A stretch of 64,000 bases of DNA, from contig CAAEXF010000132.1 in NCBI GenBank assembly GCA_900759715.1, forward strand, positions 1-64,000, read 5' to 3'. The position numbers and the translations under genes are program-made. The stretch comes from Clostridium_AM sp900759715 (GTDB lineage: Bacteria > Bacillota > Clostridia > Clostridiales > Clostridiaceae). Under the pieces are notes generated by a model. That model did no database searches and was not told where the DNA came from. It saw only the letters and a program-made list of their open reading frames with translations. Each line of letters opens with the position of its first letter. The stretch's first letter is position 1. This document shows positions 15,394 to 23,604 of the stretch, in pieces.

Positions 15394-15579
15394 TTATTGA
15401 ATATATTTTTGTAGCTCTTGCATAATTGCTTTTTCCTTATTTACTGTTTTAGCGTATTCATAAACATTAATTGTATTTAATATTGCTGTGGCTGCAATTA
15501 TGGCTGCTAATATTTTTAGAAAGACCTTAACCTTTTTTAGTTCTTTCTGTACTATTTTTTCAACTCTTTCTTCTTCCAC
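15394..15579 (-). CDS. Small single-span membrane protein, 61 aa
   Basis: The start is GTG 15579, seven bases after AGGAGG; the open frame's upstream ATG at 15630 lies in the preceding gene and has no ribosome site. N-terminal charged helix, then one membrane segment (FLKILAAIIAATAILNTI, about residues 20-37), then a charged tail. Function unknown. Confidence 0.6.
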   Translation of the reverse strand: MEEERVEKIVQKELKKVKVFLKILAAIIAATAILNTINVYEYAKTVNKEKAIMQELQKYIQ

Positions 15580-15604
15580 TACATTCCCTCCTATGCTTGT
15601 ACTA

Positions 15605-16003
15605 TTAATTCGCATTTCTAAGTGTTTCATCCATGTCTATTTGTCCATTTAGGACCTGTTCTCTTGTATCGATTTTTCTAAGAGATTTATTTAAACCTCT
15701 GTACCTCTTAGAGAGCTGATATCTAATTTTTTGTAAGTCTCCTTTATCTGTAGTACGACTTACATTTACATACTCACTGTTACCCTCTGACTTTACAGAA
15801 AAGTAATTTCTTACACCTGATTCATCTTTATAGGAAGCCATAAGTCTCTGTACTATTCTTCTATACTCCTGATTGACTAGCTTCTGAGTATCTGGCTTTG
15901 GTGCATATTCTTTAACTATTTCTATAAGCTCGTCCACTGTTATGTTAGGAGTATCTTGCATTATTGAATTGATTTTTTCCTTTATTCTCTTATCAAGTGC
16001 CAT
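15605..16003 (-). CDS. Hypothetical phage protein, 132 aa
   Basis: Basic and mostly helical (ITVDELIEIVKEYAPKPDT; YRRIVQRLMASYKDESGVRN; IRYQLSKRYRGLNKSLRKID). ATG 16003 follows AGGTGGTGAAATAGC and is two bases after the ParB-like gene. The basic C-terminal half suggests nucleic-acid binding. No family recognised. Confidence 0.65.
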   Translation of the reverse strand: MALDKRIKEKINSIMQDTPNITVDELIEIVKEYAPKPDTQKLVNQEYRRIVQRLMASYKDESGVRNYFSVKSEGNSEYVNVSRTTDKGDLQKIRYQLSKRYRGLNKSLRKIDTREQVLNGQIDMDETLRNAN

Positions 16004-16004
16004 G

Positions 16005-16976
16005 CTATTTCACCACCTTGATTTTTCTCATGTTCTCAAATATGCTTTTAACTTGCTGAAACTTCTCTATTGCTTCATCACATCGACTAATATGTTTGTC
16101 CAATGATTCCTGTGGAGAATACTCTAGGTAATACCTTATTCTTTCTTCATCGATAGTCGTTGTTAGAATCCCAAAAATTGCGTCTGCTAGTTTATCAGCT
16201 ATTTTTTTCTCTTTATCTATTTGTTTTGCTTTTATGTCATACTGCTGATTTAATAGCTCTGTTGCTTTATTTTCCTTTTCCTCTTCTTTTAGTCCCTTAA
16301 CTTCTTTAGTGATGTTATAGGCTTTGTTTATGCTTATATCATTTTCCTTTGCTGCAGTTTTAATAATCTCTGGAGCTTCCTTTTCTATAGTCTCTACTTT
16401 ACGTATAGTGTCATGACTTACTCCTGCTATTTTTGCTACTTCCTCTCTAGTATCTATTGGTTTTATTACTGTCTCTAAAGATTCTGAAACATCATCTTGA
16501 ATTTCTGTTTCATCTTCAATAACTTCTTCTCTAGGCTCTTCTATAGTGACTTTTTCTGTTTCTGCAGATTTCTTCGAAAATAGTTCAGCGTTATTTTTAG
16601 GATTATTTTCTCTAGCCTTTTCTGCTGCCATAACCTTATTCTCTTTAGCTTTCTTAGCTATGCTTTCCTTAAGCTGTAGCGCTAAAACTGACCTTTGATA
16701 ACTTGATATATTCCTTCTAGCAAATTGATTTTTAATGATCCATTGCTTAACTTCTTCCTCGTTCTCAAAGTCATAATCCATCTTTAGAATTTCAAACTTA
16801 ACATTATTTCTTGTGCAAATTTCGTATCGATTATGACCGTCTATTATGATGTCATTCCATGTTATGATCTTATCTCTGCATCCAAACATTAAGATGCTTT
16901 TTTCTAACTCAGTACGTTCCTCTTCTGTTAGTGGTGGAATTAGGTTCTTAAATTCTTCATTTATTTTTAATTCCAA
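16005..16976 (-). CDS. ParB-like N-terminal domain protein, phage
   Basis: 323 aa. Residues 1-95 are a ParB/sulfiredoxin-type domain: IPPLTEEERTELEKSI, then DIIIDGHNRYEICTRN, the conserved DGHNR box. Near 90-110 the RNISSYQRSVLALQL helix resembles the ParB HTH lead-in. An acidic insert (about 140-175) separates it from EEVAKIAGVSHDTIRKVETI, a second HTH, and a long charged coiled coil. Similar proteins are early gene regulators or partition-like factors. The start is TTG 16976, with AAGGAG eight bases upstream. Confidence 0.75.
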   Translation of the reverse strand: MELKINEEFKNLIPPLTEEERTELEKSILMFGCRDKIITWNDIIIDGHNRYEICTRNNVKFEILKMDYDFENEEEVKQWIIKNQFARRNISSYQRSVLALQLKESIAKKAKENKVMAAEKARENNPKNNAELFSKKSAETEKVTIEEPREEVIEDETEIQDDVSESLETVIKPIDTREEVAKIAGVSHDTIRKVETIEKEAPEIIKTAAKENDISINKAYNITKEVKGLKEEEKENKATELLNQQYDIKAKQIDKEKKIADKLADAIFGILTTTIDEERIRYYLEYSPQESLDKHISRCDEAIEKFQQVKSIFENMRKIKVVK

Positions 16977-17112
16977 CTTATCAGCTCCTTTACAGTTTTA
17001 TAGCTTGTACACTCTTGTGCCAATGTCGGCTAGATATGAAGTGTAACATTATAATTTGAAGTGAACATAATGCATTGTAGAAATGTTTGTATCTTTAGTT
17101 TGATGTGATTTT

Positions 17113-17130
17113 ATAGGCCGTAAAGCCTAT
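17113..17130. terminator. Small hairpin between early genes
   Basis: ATAGGC (17113-17118) pairs with GCCTAT (17125-17130). It follows the stop of the 50-aa gene in the minus direction. No strong T-run, so at most a weak terminator. The rest of 16977-17143 holds two imperfect copies of GAAGTG.AACAT.AT (about 17038 and 17060) and no gene. Confidence 0.4.
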
Positions 17131-17143
17131 TTATCTGATGTAT

Positions 17144-17296
17144 TTAAACTGCACTCTTTTTCATGAAATCTAGATTCAATTTACCTGCAGCAATATCTTT
17201 ACTTAGTTGCTCCTCAAATATTTTCTGCAACTTTTTCCAGTCAGGATTACCTATTATAGTACATTCAATTTCAATTGGAGCTTTATCTTTTTTCAT
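17144..17296 (-). CDS. Hypothetical small early phage protein, 50 aa
   Basis: ATG 17296 has AGGAG eight bases upstream. One strand (PIEIECTIIG) and a helix (WKKLQKIFEEQLSKDIAAGK). Lies two genes downstream of the Cro-like regulator. Function unknown. Confidence 0.55.
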   Translation of the reverse strand: MKKDKAPIEIECTIIGNPDWKKLQKIFEEQLSKDIAAGKLNLDFMKKSAV

Positions 17297-17316
17297 ATCT
17301 TCAACTCCTATTTTCT

Positions 17317-17412
17317 TTATTTAGTATCTTTACTGTTGTTTTGCCCTCCTTTGTCTCTATAGTTACTAATTTCTTTGAGGGCTTCTTCTAATGCAACCAA
17401 TATCTCCTTCAT
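17317..17412 (-). CDS. Very small early phage peptide, 31 aa
   Basis: ATG 17412 has GGAGGT seven bases upstream. It overlaps the 3' end of the Cro-like gene by 47 bases in another frame. An amphipathic helix (MKEILVALEEALKEI) and a polar tail. The excellent ribosome site supports translation. Confidence 0.5.
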   Translation of the reverse strand: MKEILVALEEALKEISNYRDKGGQNNSKDTK

Positions 17413-17608
17413 AAGCATTACCTCCATAACATTTCTTGATTTCTGACATCTCCACACCTAAAATTTCTGCTATTTTTTCTGCACGTTCTTCAGTTAGATA
17501 GCCTTGTCCATTTTCTATTCTGTGAAAATGCCTAACTGAAATACCAAGAGACTTTGCTATAAAAGAAGGATATATACCTTTTGAAATTCGTAATTCTTTT
17601 AATGTCAT
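17366..17608 (-). CDS. Cro/CI-type HTH regulator (Cro-like), phage
   Basis: 80 aa with an XRE helix-turn-helix at residues 1-58 (LKELRISKGIYPSFIAKSLG, then SVRHFHRIENGQGYLT). It is the first gene of the minus early operon, divergent from the CI-like gene, so it most likely acts as Cro or an early activator. ATG 17608 has AGGAGG eight bases upstream. One TGTC-N9-GACA operator lies 44 bases ahead of it. Confidence 0.82.
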   Translation of the reverse strand: MTLKELRISKGIYPSFIAKSLGISVRHFHRIENGQGYLTEERAEKIAEILGVEMSEIKKCYGGNAYEGDIGCIRRSPQRN

Positions 17609-17651
17609 ATACCCGTCCTCCTTTTTTGTTTGTTTTGCTGCGTCTTTATTA

Positions 17652-17668
17652 TGTCAGAAAACAAGACA
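17652..17668. promoter_or_regulatory. Phage repressor operator O1
   Basis: TGTCAGAAAACAAGACA: TGTC, nine bases, GACA. One of three such 17-mers in the 260-base switch region. It is the nearest to the Cro-like gene. Confidence 0.7.
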
Positions 17669-17743
17669 AATATAAAATCTTAAATTCGCTTGTTTTAAAC
17701 CAAATTTAACCAATTTAGCTTATTTAGAGAAAATATGTTCGTC

Positions 17744-17760
17744 TGTCATAAAATGAGACA
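17744..17760. promoter_or_regulatory. Phage repressor operator O2
   Basis: TGTCATAAAATGAGACA, same TGTC-N9-GACA form, 92 bases from O1 and 43 from O3 (centre to centre). Confidence 0.7.
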
Positions 17761-17786
17761 CGTTTTCTATATTTTGTCGTTTAAAA

Positions 17787-17803
17787 TGTCTTGATTTAAG
17801 ACA
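17787..17803. promoter_or_regulatory. Phage repressor operator O3
   Basis: TGTCTTGATTTAAGACA, extended to a perfect ATGTCTT/AAGACAT inverted repeat (17786-17804). It covers the -35 region of the promoter for the CI-like gene, implying autorepression. Confidence 0.75.
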
Positions 17804-17819
17804 TAAAAACATTTATTAT
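17791..17819 (+). promoter_or_regulatory. Promoter of the CI-like repressor
   Basis: TTGATT (17791-17796), 17 bases, TATTAT (17814-17819). Near-consensus sigma-A spacing; the -35 lies within operator O3. Confidence 0.65.
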
Positions 17820-17869
17820 ATTAGATGTGGTAATAATTTATACGTTTTTAATGTAAGGAGGATTCTGTT

Positions 17870-18244
17870 ATGAAATTAGCAGATAAAATAAAAAGTTTTA
17901 GAATAGAAAATAGTTTAACTCAGAAGCAACTAGCTGATATGGTTGGAGTATCTCGAACAAATATAGCTGAAATAGAAGGTGGTAGAATTAATGGTACTTT
18001 AAAGTTCTTAACTAAACTGTCTGAAGCTACTGGTAAATCTTTAAGCTATTGGACAGATGACGTTGAGACTGATAAAGGGTACAGTATATATGATGCTCTA
18101 GACATTTTAATTGATTCTCTTATTGATACAAATATTATTAAGGAAGATGGAAAAATAAATGAAACTGCACAAAAATTAATAATAAATGTTCTTGAAAAAG
18201 AAATAGCTTTAAAAATCAAAAGAAAAAAGGATCAATCAATGTAA
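17870..18244 (+). CDS. CI-like phage repressor (XRE family)
   Basis: 124 aa. XRE HTH at residues 4-60 (NSLTQKQLADMVGVSRTNIA), followed by a helical C-terminal half probably for dimerisation; no LexA/S24 peptidase domain, so it is not cleaved in the RecA-dependent way. ATG 17870 has AGGAGG eight bases upstream. Divergent from the Cro-like gene and directly ahead of the integrase. It presumably binds the three TGTC-N9-GACA sites to hold lysogeny. Confidence 0.85.
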   Translation: MKLADKIKSFRIENSLTQKQLADMVGVSRTNIAEIEGGRINGTLKFLTKLSEATGKSLSYWTDDVETDKGYSIYDALDILIDSLIDTNIIKEDGKINETAQKLIINVLEKEIALKIKRKKDQSM

Positions 18245-18286
18245 TCCTCGGAATGTGGTAAAATTTCTTTTAAAGGGGTTGTAACT

Positions 18287-19774
18287 ATGGATAAAATAGC
18301 AATTTACGCTCGAAGAAGTGAGGAAAAGGAATCAGGTGAAAGTATTCAAAATCAAATAAACATTTGCAAAAGGTATGCTGAAAATGCTTATAGAAATGCA
18401 TCAATAGATGAATATTTTGATGATGATTATAGTGGCAGAAATATGAATAGACCTCAGTTTACGAAAATGATGAGGCTTGTTAAGGAAGGGTATTACTCTG
18501 CCGTTGTTTTTTGGAAGCTAGACAGAGTTGCAAGAAATGCTTTAGATTTTCTAGAATTGCATAAAGAATTAGATAAAATAGGTGTTAATATTATATCTGT
18601 CACAGAGGGGTTTGATCCGAGCACACCTGCTGGTAAATTGATGATGACAATGCTTGCAGCAGTTGCGGAAATGGAAAGAAAAAACATATCACAAAGAGTT
18701 ATATCCAATATGAATGAAATGGCTAAAAAGGGCAAATGGACTGGTGGAGTAATACCTTATGGTTATAAAGTTGTAGATAAGTATTTGTATGAAGATGAAA
18801 AAACGATAGGAATAGTTGAAAACATATTTAATAAGTATTTAGAGACTCAAAGTTTATTTGCAGTAAGTAAGTGGATTAAAAGTATGTATAATATCTCTAA
18901 ACAGCCTACATCTATTAAACGAATATTAACCAACTTAGTATATGTAAAAGCTGATGATGAAATTCATAGATATTTAAGCAATAGAGAAATTACTTTGTAT
19001 GGAGATCTTAATGGAAATGGACTTATAAGCTACGGTAAAGCCGATAAAACAAAAGATGATGCTGTTGAATTTAGAACTGAAAAGGAATGGATTGTTGCTG
19101 TTGGACGTCACAAAGGAATAATAGAAGGTTCGAAATATATTAAAGTACAAAAAATACTTGCAAGTAAAAACAATAGTGGAAGACGTGGTACAGGTGATAT
19201 ATCTTTTTTAAATGGTCTCTGTAGATGTGCTTATTGTGATTCTTATATGAGAACAAAACAAAAAGCCGGAAAATATAGATATTTTGTTTGCGGTAAAAAA
19301 GACTCTATGCAGACCGAATGTAAAAATATATCAATTAGAATAGAAAACGTTGAGGATATAGTTATTGCTAAATTAGAAGGTCTATCTGTTAAAAATTTAG
19401 ATGTAAATTTTAATTATAATGATACTAGTAAATTAAAGCAAGAACTATCAAAAAAACAAGTACAAATTAAAAATTTAATAAAAAAAATCTCATCAAATCC
19501 TGACTTGGAAGAAGATTTTTTGGAACAAGTAAGAGAATTTAAAAAAGAAGCTAATGAGCTAGTTCTATTAATAAACGAAAAAGAAAAAGAAAATTTACTA
19601 CTTGACGTTAATAAATTTAATAAAGATGAATATATAAAAGAACTTGAAAATTTTAAGAAATCATTTAAAAAATACAAAACAAATGAAGATAAGAGAAATT
19701 TACTAAAACATTTAATTAAACATATATATATAGATAGCCTAAATAAAAAAATTAGGCTAGAATTAATGATCTAG
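18287..19774 (+). CDS. int: Large serine recombinase (phage integrase)
   Basis: 495 aa. Resolvase catalytic domain at residues 1-145 with YARRSEEKESGESIQNQ (nucleophile Ser11) and DDDYSGRNMNRPQF; recombinase domain follows, then a zinc ribbon (CRCAYC near 308, then CGKKDSMQTEC near 333-343) and a coiled coil (390-450), the standard layout. It integrates and excises phage DNA between short att sites. Its stop lies inside a 12-base-stem palindrome and 11 bases from the host transporter gene, so one prophage end is here. No frameshift: the enzyme looks intact. Confidence 0.95.
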   Translation: MDKIAIYARRSEEKESGESIQNQINICKRYAENAYRNASIDEYFDDDYSGRNMNRPQFTKMMRLVKEGYYSAVVFWKLDRVARNALDFLELHKELDKIGVNIISVTEGFDPSTPAGKLMMTMLAAVAEMERKNISQRVISNMNEMAKKGKWTGGVIPYGYKVVDKYLYEDEKTIGIVENIFNKYLETQSLFAVSKWIKSMYNISKQPTSIKRILTNLVYVKADDEIHRYLSNREITLYGDLNGNGLISYGKADKTKDDAVEFRTEKEWIVAVGRHKGIIEGSKYIKVQKILASKNNSGRRGTGDISFLNGLCRCAYCDSYMRTKQKAGKYRYFVCGKKDSMQTECKNISIRIENVEDIVIAKLEGLSVKNLDVNFNYNDTSKLKQELSKKQVQIKNLIKKISSNPDLEEDFLEQVREFKKEANELVLLINEKEKENLLLDVNKFNKDEYIKELENFKKSFKKYKTNEDKRNLLKHLIKHIYIDSLNKKIRLELMI

Positions 19775-19782
19775 CCTAATTT
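19749..19782. terminator. Bidirectional terminator and probable prophage boundary
   Basis: AAATTAGGCTAG (19749-19760) and CTAGCCTAATTT (19771-19782) form a perfect 12-base stem with a 10-base loop. It overlaps the integrase stop and ends three bases before the stop of the convergent permease gene. It serves both convergent genes. Because the integrase sits at the end of the prophage, the att half-site must lie here or in the last codons of the permease gene. Confidence 0.75.
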
Positions 19783-19785
19783 TAA

Positions 19786-20712
19786 CTATCTACTATTCTT
19801 TTCGTATGGTACACCATCAGCTGCTGGCGCTGTTGTTTTTCCTACAAAACCTGCTAAAGCAAGCATTGTAAGTATATATGGTATACTTGAATAGAACTCA
19901 GTTGGTAAGTGCCAGCTGAAACCTTGTGCAAATATTTGGAAGGATCCTCCGAAGGCAAATAGCATACATGCCCACATTGTTCCAAATGGCTTCCAGTTAC
20001 CAAATATCATAGCTGCTAGCGCTATAAATCCACGTCCCGCTACCATTCCTTCTCTATATACTGGTGTTACTCCAACAAGTGCAGCCCCACCAAGCCCTGC
20101 CAAAGCTCCTGATATTATTACACATAAATATCTCATAGCATAAACATTTATTCCTAGTGTATCTGCTGCTTTTGGATGTTCTCCAACGGATCTTATTCTA
20201 AGACCTAAAGGAGTTTTAAACAATACATAGTGAGATACAAATACCAATATTATTGCTATTATAACAAACCAGTTTATACTTGCAAGTAACGGTCCAATTA
20301 TAGGGATAGCCTTTACTGAAGCTGGTATATTATATGGAAGGGCTGCAACTATATCTGTTTGACCACCCTTTTTAAATATCTTAAATATAAGAAAGCTTGC
20401 TAATGCTGATGAAAAAAGGTTTATTGCTGTACCAGATATAACCTGGTCCGCTTTTAAATGTATACTTAAAAATGCATGCACTAAGGATATAGCCATACCT
20501 GCTAGTATTGCACATATTACACCTATCTCTGGACTTCCCGATACATATGTTCCAAATACTGCAAAGAAAGCACCCATTGTCATCATACCATCAAGCCCTA
20601 TGTTAACAACTCCAGATCTCTCAGAGAAAACTCCTCCAAGACCTGCAAATATTAAAGGTGTTGCTGTTCTTAAAGTCGCAGCTATTAATCCAATTATCAT
20701 AACACTATCCAT
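19786..20712 (-). CDS. nupQ: Nucleoside-type ABC transporter permease (NupQ-like)
   Basis: 308 aa inner-membrane permease with about nine hydrophobic spans. TPLIFAGLGGVFSERSGVVN near the start and IRSVGEHPKAADTLGINVYA in the middle are typical of the second permease of BmpA/RbsC-like nucleoside importers. It overlaps NupP by eight bases. The C-terminus GKTTAPAADGVPYEKNSR lies next to the prophage, so the final residues may be phage-derived. With NupO and NupP it forms the membrane core of a purine-nucleoside importer. Confidence 0.85.
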   Translation of the reverse strand: MDSVMIIGLIAATLRTATPLIFAGLGGVFSERSGVVNIGLDGMMTMGAFFAVFGTYVSGSPEIGVICAILAGMAISLVHAFLSIHLKADQVISGTAINLFSSALASFLIFKIFKKGGQTDIVAALPYNIPASVKAIPIIGPLLASINWFVIIAIILVFVSHYVLFKTPLGLRIRSVGEHPKAADTLGINVYAMRYLCVIISGALAGLGGAALVGVTPVYREGMVAGRGFIALAAMIFGNWKPFGTMWACMLFAFGGSFQIFAQGFSWHLPTEFYSSIPYILTMLALAGFVGKTTAPAADGVPYEKNSR

Positions 20713-21808
20713 TGATTAACACCTTCCTCTTCTTTCTCTCTGAGAAGTATTTAACAATATAGTCTGTTGCAACAAATATTATTATTATTGATTGTATTAA
20801 ATAAACTATTTCCTTTGGTATTCCATTCAACTGAAGCATTTTTGAAGAACTATTAAGTGCTCCAAAAAGAATTGCTGAAGGTATACAAGCAATAGGATTA
20901 TTCTTCGCAAGAAGTGCAACTGCTATACCATCAAATCCAAAGCCCGGGAATGCCATCATGTCTTGTGCTTGATGAAGCACACCTGATATGTGAGTTGCTC
21001 CACCAACCCCAGCTATAGCTCCAGATAGAACCATTGCTAAAATTATATTTTTTGATATATTTATTCCGCCGTATTCTGCACCATGTGGGTTTATTCCAAC
21101 GGCTCTTATTTCATAGCCTACTGTTGTTTTCCAAAGTAACCAGTAAATAAATATTGCAACTAATATACCTATTATAAGTGCTATATTTGCTCTGCTCATA
21201 TCGCTAAATCTTAAAAGTTCCGCACTCTTTTGTATTAGCGGAGTATTTGCTTCACCTTGCACAGCAAATTTTGATCTTAATATAATGTAGTTTGCTAAAT
21301 ATAATCCTAAATAGTTCATCATTATTGTATTAATAACTTCGTTTGTTCCTATTTTAGCTTTTAAATACCCAGGTATACCAGCCCAAATTGCTCCTGCTAT
21401 TATACCTCCTATTATTATAAGTGGTATGTGTACTATAGGACTTAATCCTGGTATTAAACCTATTACAGCTGCTGAAACCATACCCATTACAAACTGACCT
21501 TCAACTCCAATGTTAAATAGTCCACATTTGAATGCTATAGCATTGGCTATACCTGTAAATATAAGCGGTGTTACATATACCATTGTTTCAAGTGTTTTTC
21601 TTGTATCACCAAAGCTTCCATTCCATATTGTGCTGAAAAGATCTCCTAAAGCTGAAAAGTATTCTGTTATTCCGTATCCTTTAGCCCACATGACGAAGAA
21701 TACTGATACAAATATAGCAACAATTATAGAAAATAAAGGGAAAGCGATAGCTTTAAGTAAATCACTTAAAGGGTTATTAATTGCTTTAGTCTTTTCTTTA
21801 CTCAACAT
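20705..21808 (-). CDS. nupP: Nucleoside-type ABC transporter permease (NupP-like)
   Basis: 367 aa with a basic N-terminus, a first membrane span near residues 20-45, and the family motifs TPLIFTGIANAIAFKCGLFN and GVEGQFVMGM; EIRAVGINPHGAEYGGINIS is the coupling-helix EAA-like region contacting the ATPase. ATG 21808 has GAGGTGAAGG upstream. Overlaps NupO (11 bases) and NupQ (8 bases), so the three are one translational unit. Confidence 0.87.
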   Translation of the reverse strand: MLSKEKTKAINNPLSDLLKAIAFPLFSIIVAIFVSVFFVMWAKGYGITEYFSALGDLFSTIWNGSFGDTRKTLETMVYVTPLIFTGIANAIAFKCGLFNIGVEGQFVMGMVSAAVIGLIPGLSPIVHIPLIIIGGIIAGAIWAGIPGYLKAKIGTNEVINTIMMNYLGLYLANYIILRSKFAVQGEANTPLIQKSAELLRFSDMSRANIALIIGILVAIFIYWLLWKTTVGYEIRAVGINPHGAEYGGINISKNIILAMVLSGAIAGVGGATHISGVLHQAQDMMAFPGFGFDGIAVALLAKNNPIACIPSAILFGALNSSSKMLQLNGIPKEIVYLIQSIIIIFVATDYIVKYFSERKKRKVLING

Positions 21809-23339
21809 CCTTCACCTCTCTTTTTGCTTCACTTAAGCTTCCTCCAGCCATAAGTATACCTAACTTCTGTTCCGTAGCATTCTTTCTATCTAAAATATCT
21901 ACTACTTTTCCGTCATACATTACAGCGATTCTATCAGAAAGAGCCATTATTTCGTCTAGTTCAAGTGAAACAAGAAGTACTGCTTTACCATTATCTCTTT
22001 CCTGTACAAGTCTTTTGTGTATATATTCTATAGCTCCGACATCCACCCCTCTTGTTGGTTGTGATGCAATTAAAAGCTCTGGATTTTTAGATATTTCTCT
22101 TGCTGCTATAAACTTCTGTTGATTTCCTCCGGATAATGCTGAAGCATTAACTTCATCATTAGGAGTTCTAACATCAAACTCTTCTATAAGTTTTTTACAG
22201 TGTTCTCTTATAGCTTTATAATCCATTACTATACCTTTACTGAAAGGCTTTTTATGCTGGAGTCCCAATATACCATTTTCAAATAATGAGTATTTTAATA
22301 TAAGTCCTCTTTTATGTCTATCTTCTGGTATATGTCCTAGACCGCTGTCTATAATTTCTCTCGTACTTTTTCCATATATATCTTTGCCGCTTAACACTAC
22401 TTTTCCACTTTCAGGCTTTCTAAGACCTGTTATAGCTTCAATAAATTCTGATTGCCCATTACCATCAACACCAGCTATACCTACTATTTCGCCTGCATTA
22501 ACAGTAATATCAACACCATCTACTACATTTAATCCTCTGCTATCTTTGGCAACTAAATTTTCAACTCTTAATATTTCTTTACCTAGCTTTGCTTGTTCTT
22601 TGTCAACTACTAAGTTAACCTTTCTTCCTACCATAAGCTCAGCTAATTGATCTATATTCGTTTCTGAAGTTTTAACTATTCCTGTGACCTTACCACGTCT
22701 TATTATAGTAACTCTATTACTCATTTTCATAACTTCTTTTAATTTATGTGTTATAAGAATTACAGATTTTCCTTCTTTTTTAAGGTTTTCTATTATAACT
22801 GCAAGTTCATCAATCTCTTGAGGTGTTAGAACAGCTGTAGGTTCGTCTAGTATTAGTATTTGAGCACCTCTGTATAAAGCTTTTAATATTTCAACCTTCT
22901 GTTGTTGACCTACTGATATATTTTCTATAACAGCCTTAGGATCAATAGAAAATCCATATTTTTTAGATATTTCTTCAACATCTTTTATTGCCTTATTAAT
23001 ATCAATTTTAAGTCCTTTTTTAGGTTCTCTTCCTAAAACTATATTTTCTGCTACAGTAAAGTTATTTACAAGCATAAAATGTTGGTGAACCATACCTACA
23101 CCAAGCTTTATAGCATCGTTAGGATTGGTTATTTTAGCAAGCTGACCATTTACATATACCTCACCTTTTTCTGGTTGATATAAACCATACAGTATATTCA
23201 TTAGTGTAGTTTTTCCAGCACCATTTTCTCCAAGTAAAACGTGCGTTTCACCCTTTAACAAATCAAAATCAACATCTTCATTTGCAATAGTCCCGGGAAA
23301 AACCTTAGTTATACCCTTCATTTCTATTACTTTCTCCAT
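21798..23339 (-). CDS. nupO: Nucleoside ABC transporter ATP-binding protein (two ATPase domains)
   Basis: 513 aa with two nucleotide-binding domains. Domain 1: GENGAGKTT Walker A near 37-45, ISVGQQQKVEI signature near 144, LILDEPTAVL Walker B near 165. Domain 2: GVDGNGQSE as a degenerate Walker A near 294, LSGGNQQKF signature near 404. This asymmetric duplication is normal for sugar and nucleoside importers of this type. It is the first gene of the operon; a LacI-type operator lies 210 bases upstream. No binding-protein gene is present nearby. Confidence 0.9.
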   Translation of the reverse strand: MEKVIEMKGITKVFPGTIANEDVDFDLLKGETHVLLGENGAGKTTLMNILYGLYQPEKGEVYVNGQLAKITNPNDAIKLGVGMVHQHFMLVNNFTVAENIVLGREPKKGLKIDINKAIKDVEEISKKYGFSIDPKAVIENISVGQQQKVEILKALYRGAQILILDEPTAVLTPQEIDELAVIIENLKKEGKSVILITHKLKEVMKMSNRVTIIRRGKVTGIVKTSETNIDQLAELMVGRKVNLVVDKEQAKLGKEILRVENLVAKDSRGLNVVDGVDITVNAGEIVGIAGVDGNGQSEFIEAITGLRKPESGKVVLSGKDIYGKSTREIIDSGLGHIPEDRHKRGLILKYSLFENGILGLQHKKPFSKGIVMDYKAIREHCKKLIEEFDVRTPNDEVNASALSGGNQQKFIAAREISKNPELLIASQPTRGVDVGAIEYIHKRLVQERDNGKAVLLVSLELDEIMALSDRIAVMYDGKVVDILDRKNATEQKLGILMAGGSLSEAKREVKDVE

Positions 23340-23547
23340 AATGCACCCACTGCCATAATCTACTAAAAAATTAATAGATTAATAGCCGTATCCTCCCTTC
23401 CTTCCACATAAAATTTATTAAAAGATTTAATTTTTTTCTTTTTCTAATACTAAAAATCTAAATTTATATTACATTAATTAAAAATATACTTTTTATTTTT
23501 CCCATAGAAACAGTTTTTAATTAATATAATTATTTTATATCAATAAA

Positions 23548-23565
23548 TATGTTAGCGTTTACATA
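23548..23565. promoter_or_regulatory. LacI-family operator upstream of nupOPQ
   Basis: TATGTTAGCGTTTACATA, nearly the same as the copy at 24694-24711. On the minus strand TGATATAAAA (extended -10-like) follows 10-20 bases downstream, so a bound repressor would cover the promoter of the transporter operon. Confidence 0.75.
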
Positions 23566-23604
23566 CTTATTTTTTTAAAAATGTGAATCTACTCAAATTC
23601 ACAT

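Noticed and set aside
18287..19774. The serine recombinase as a transposon (TnpX-like) rather than a phage integrase
   Set aside because: It lies beside CI- and Cro-like genes at the edge of a complete phage early region.
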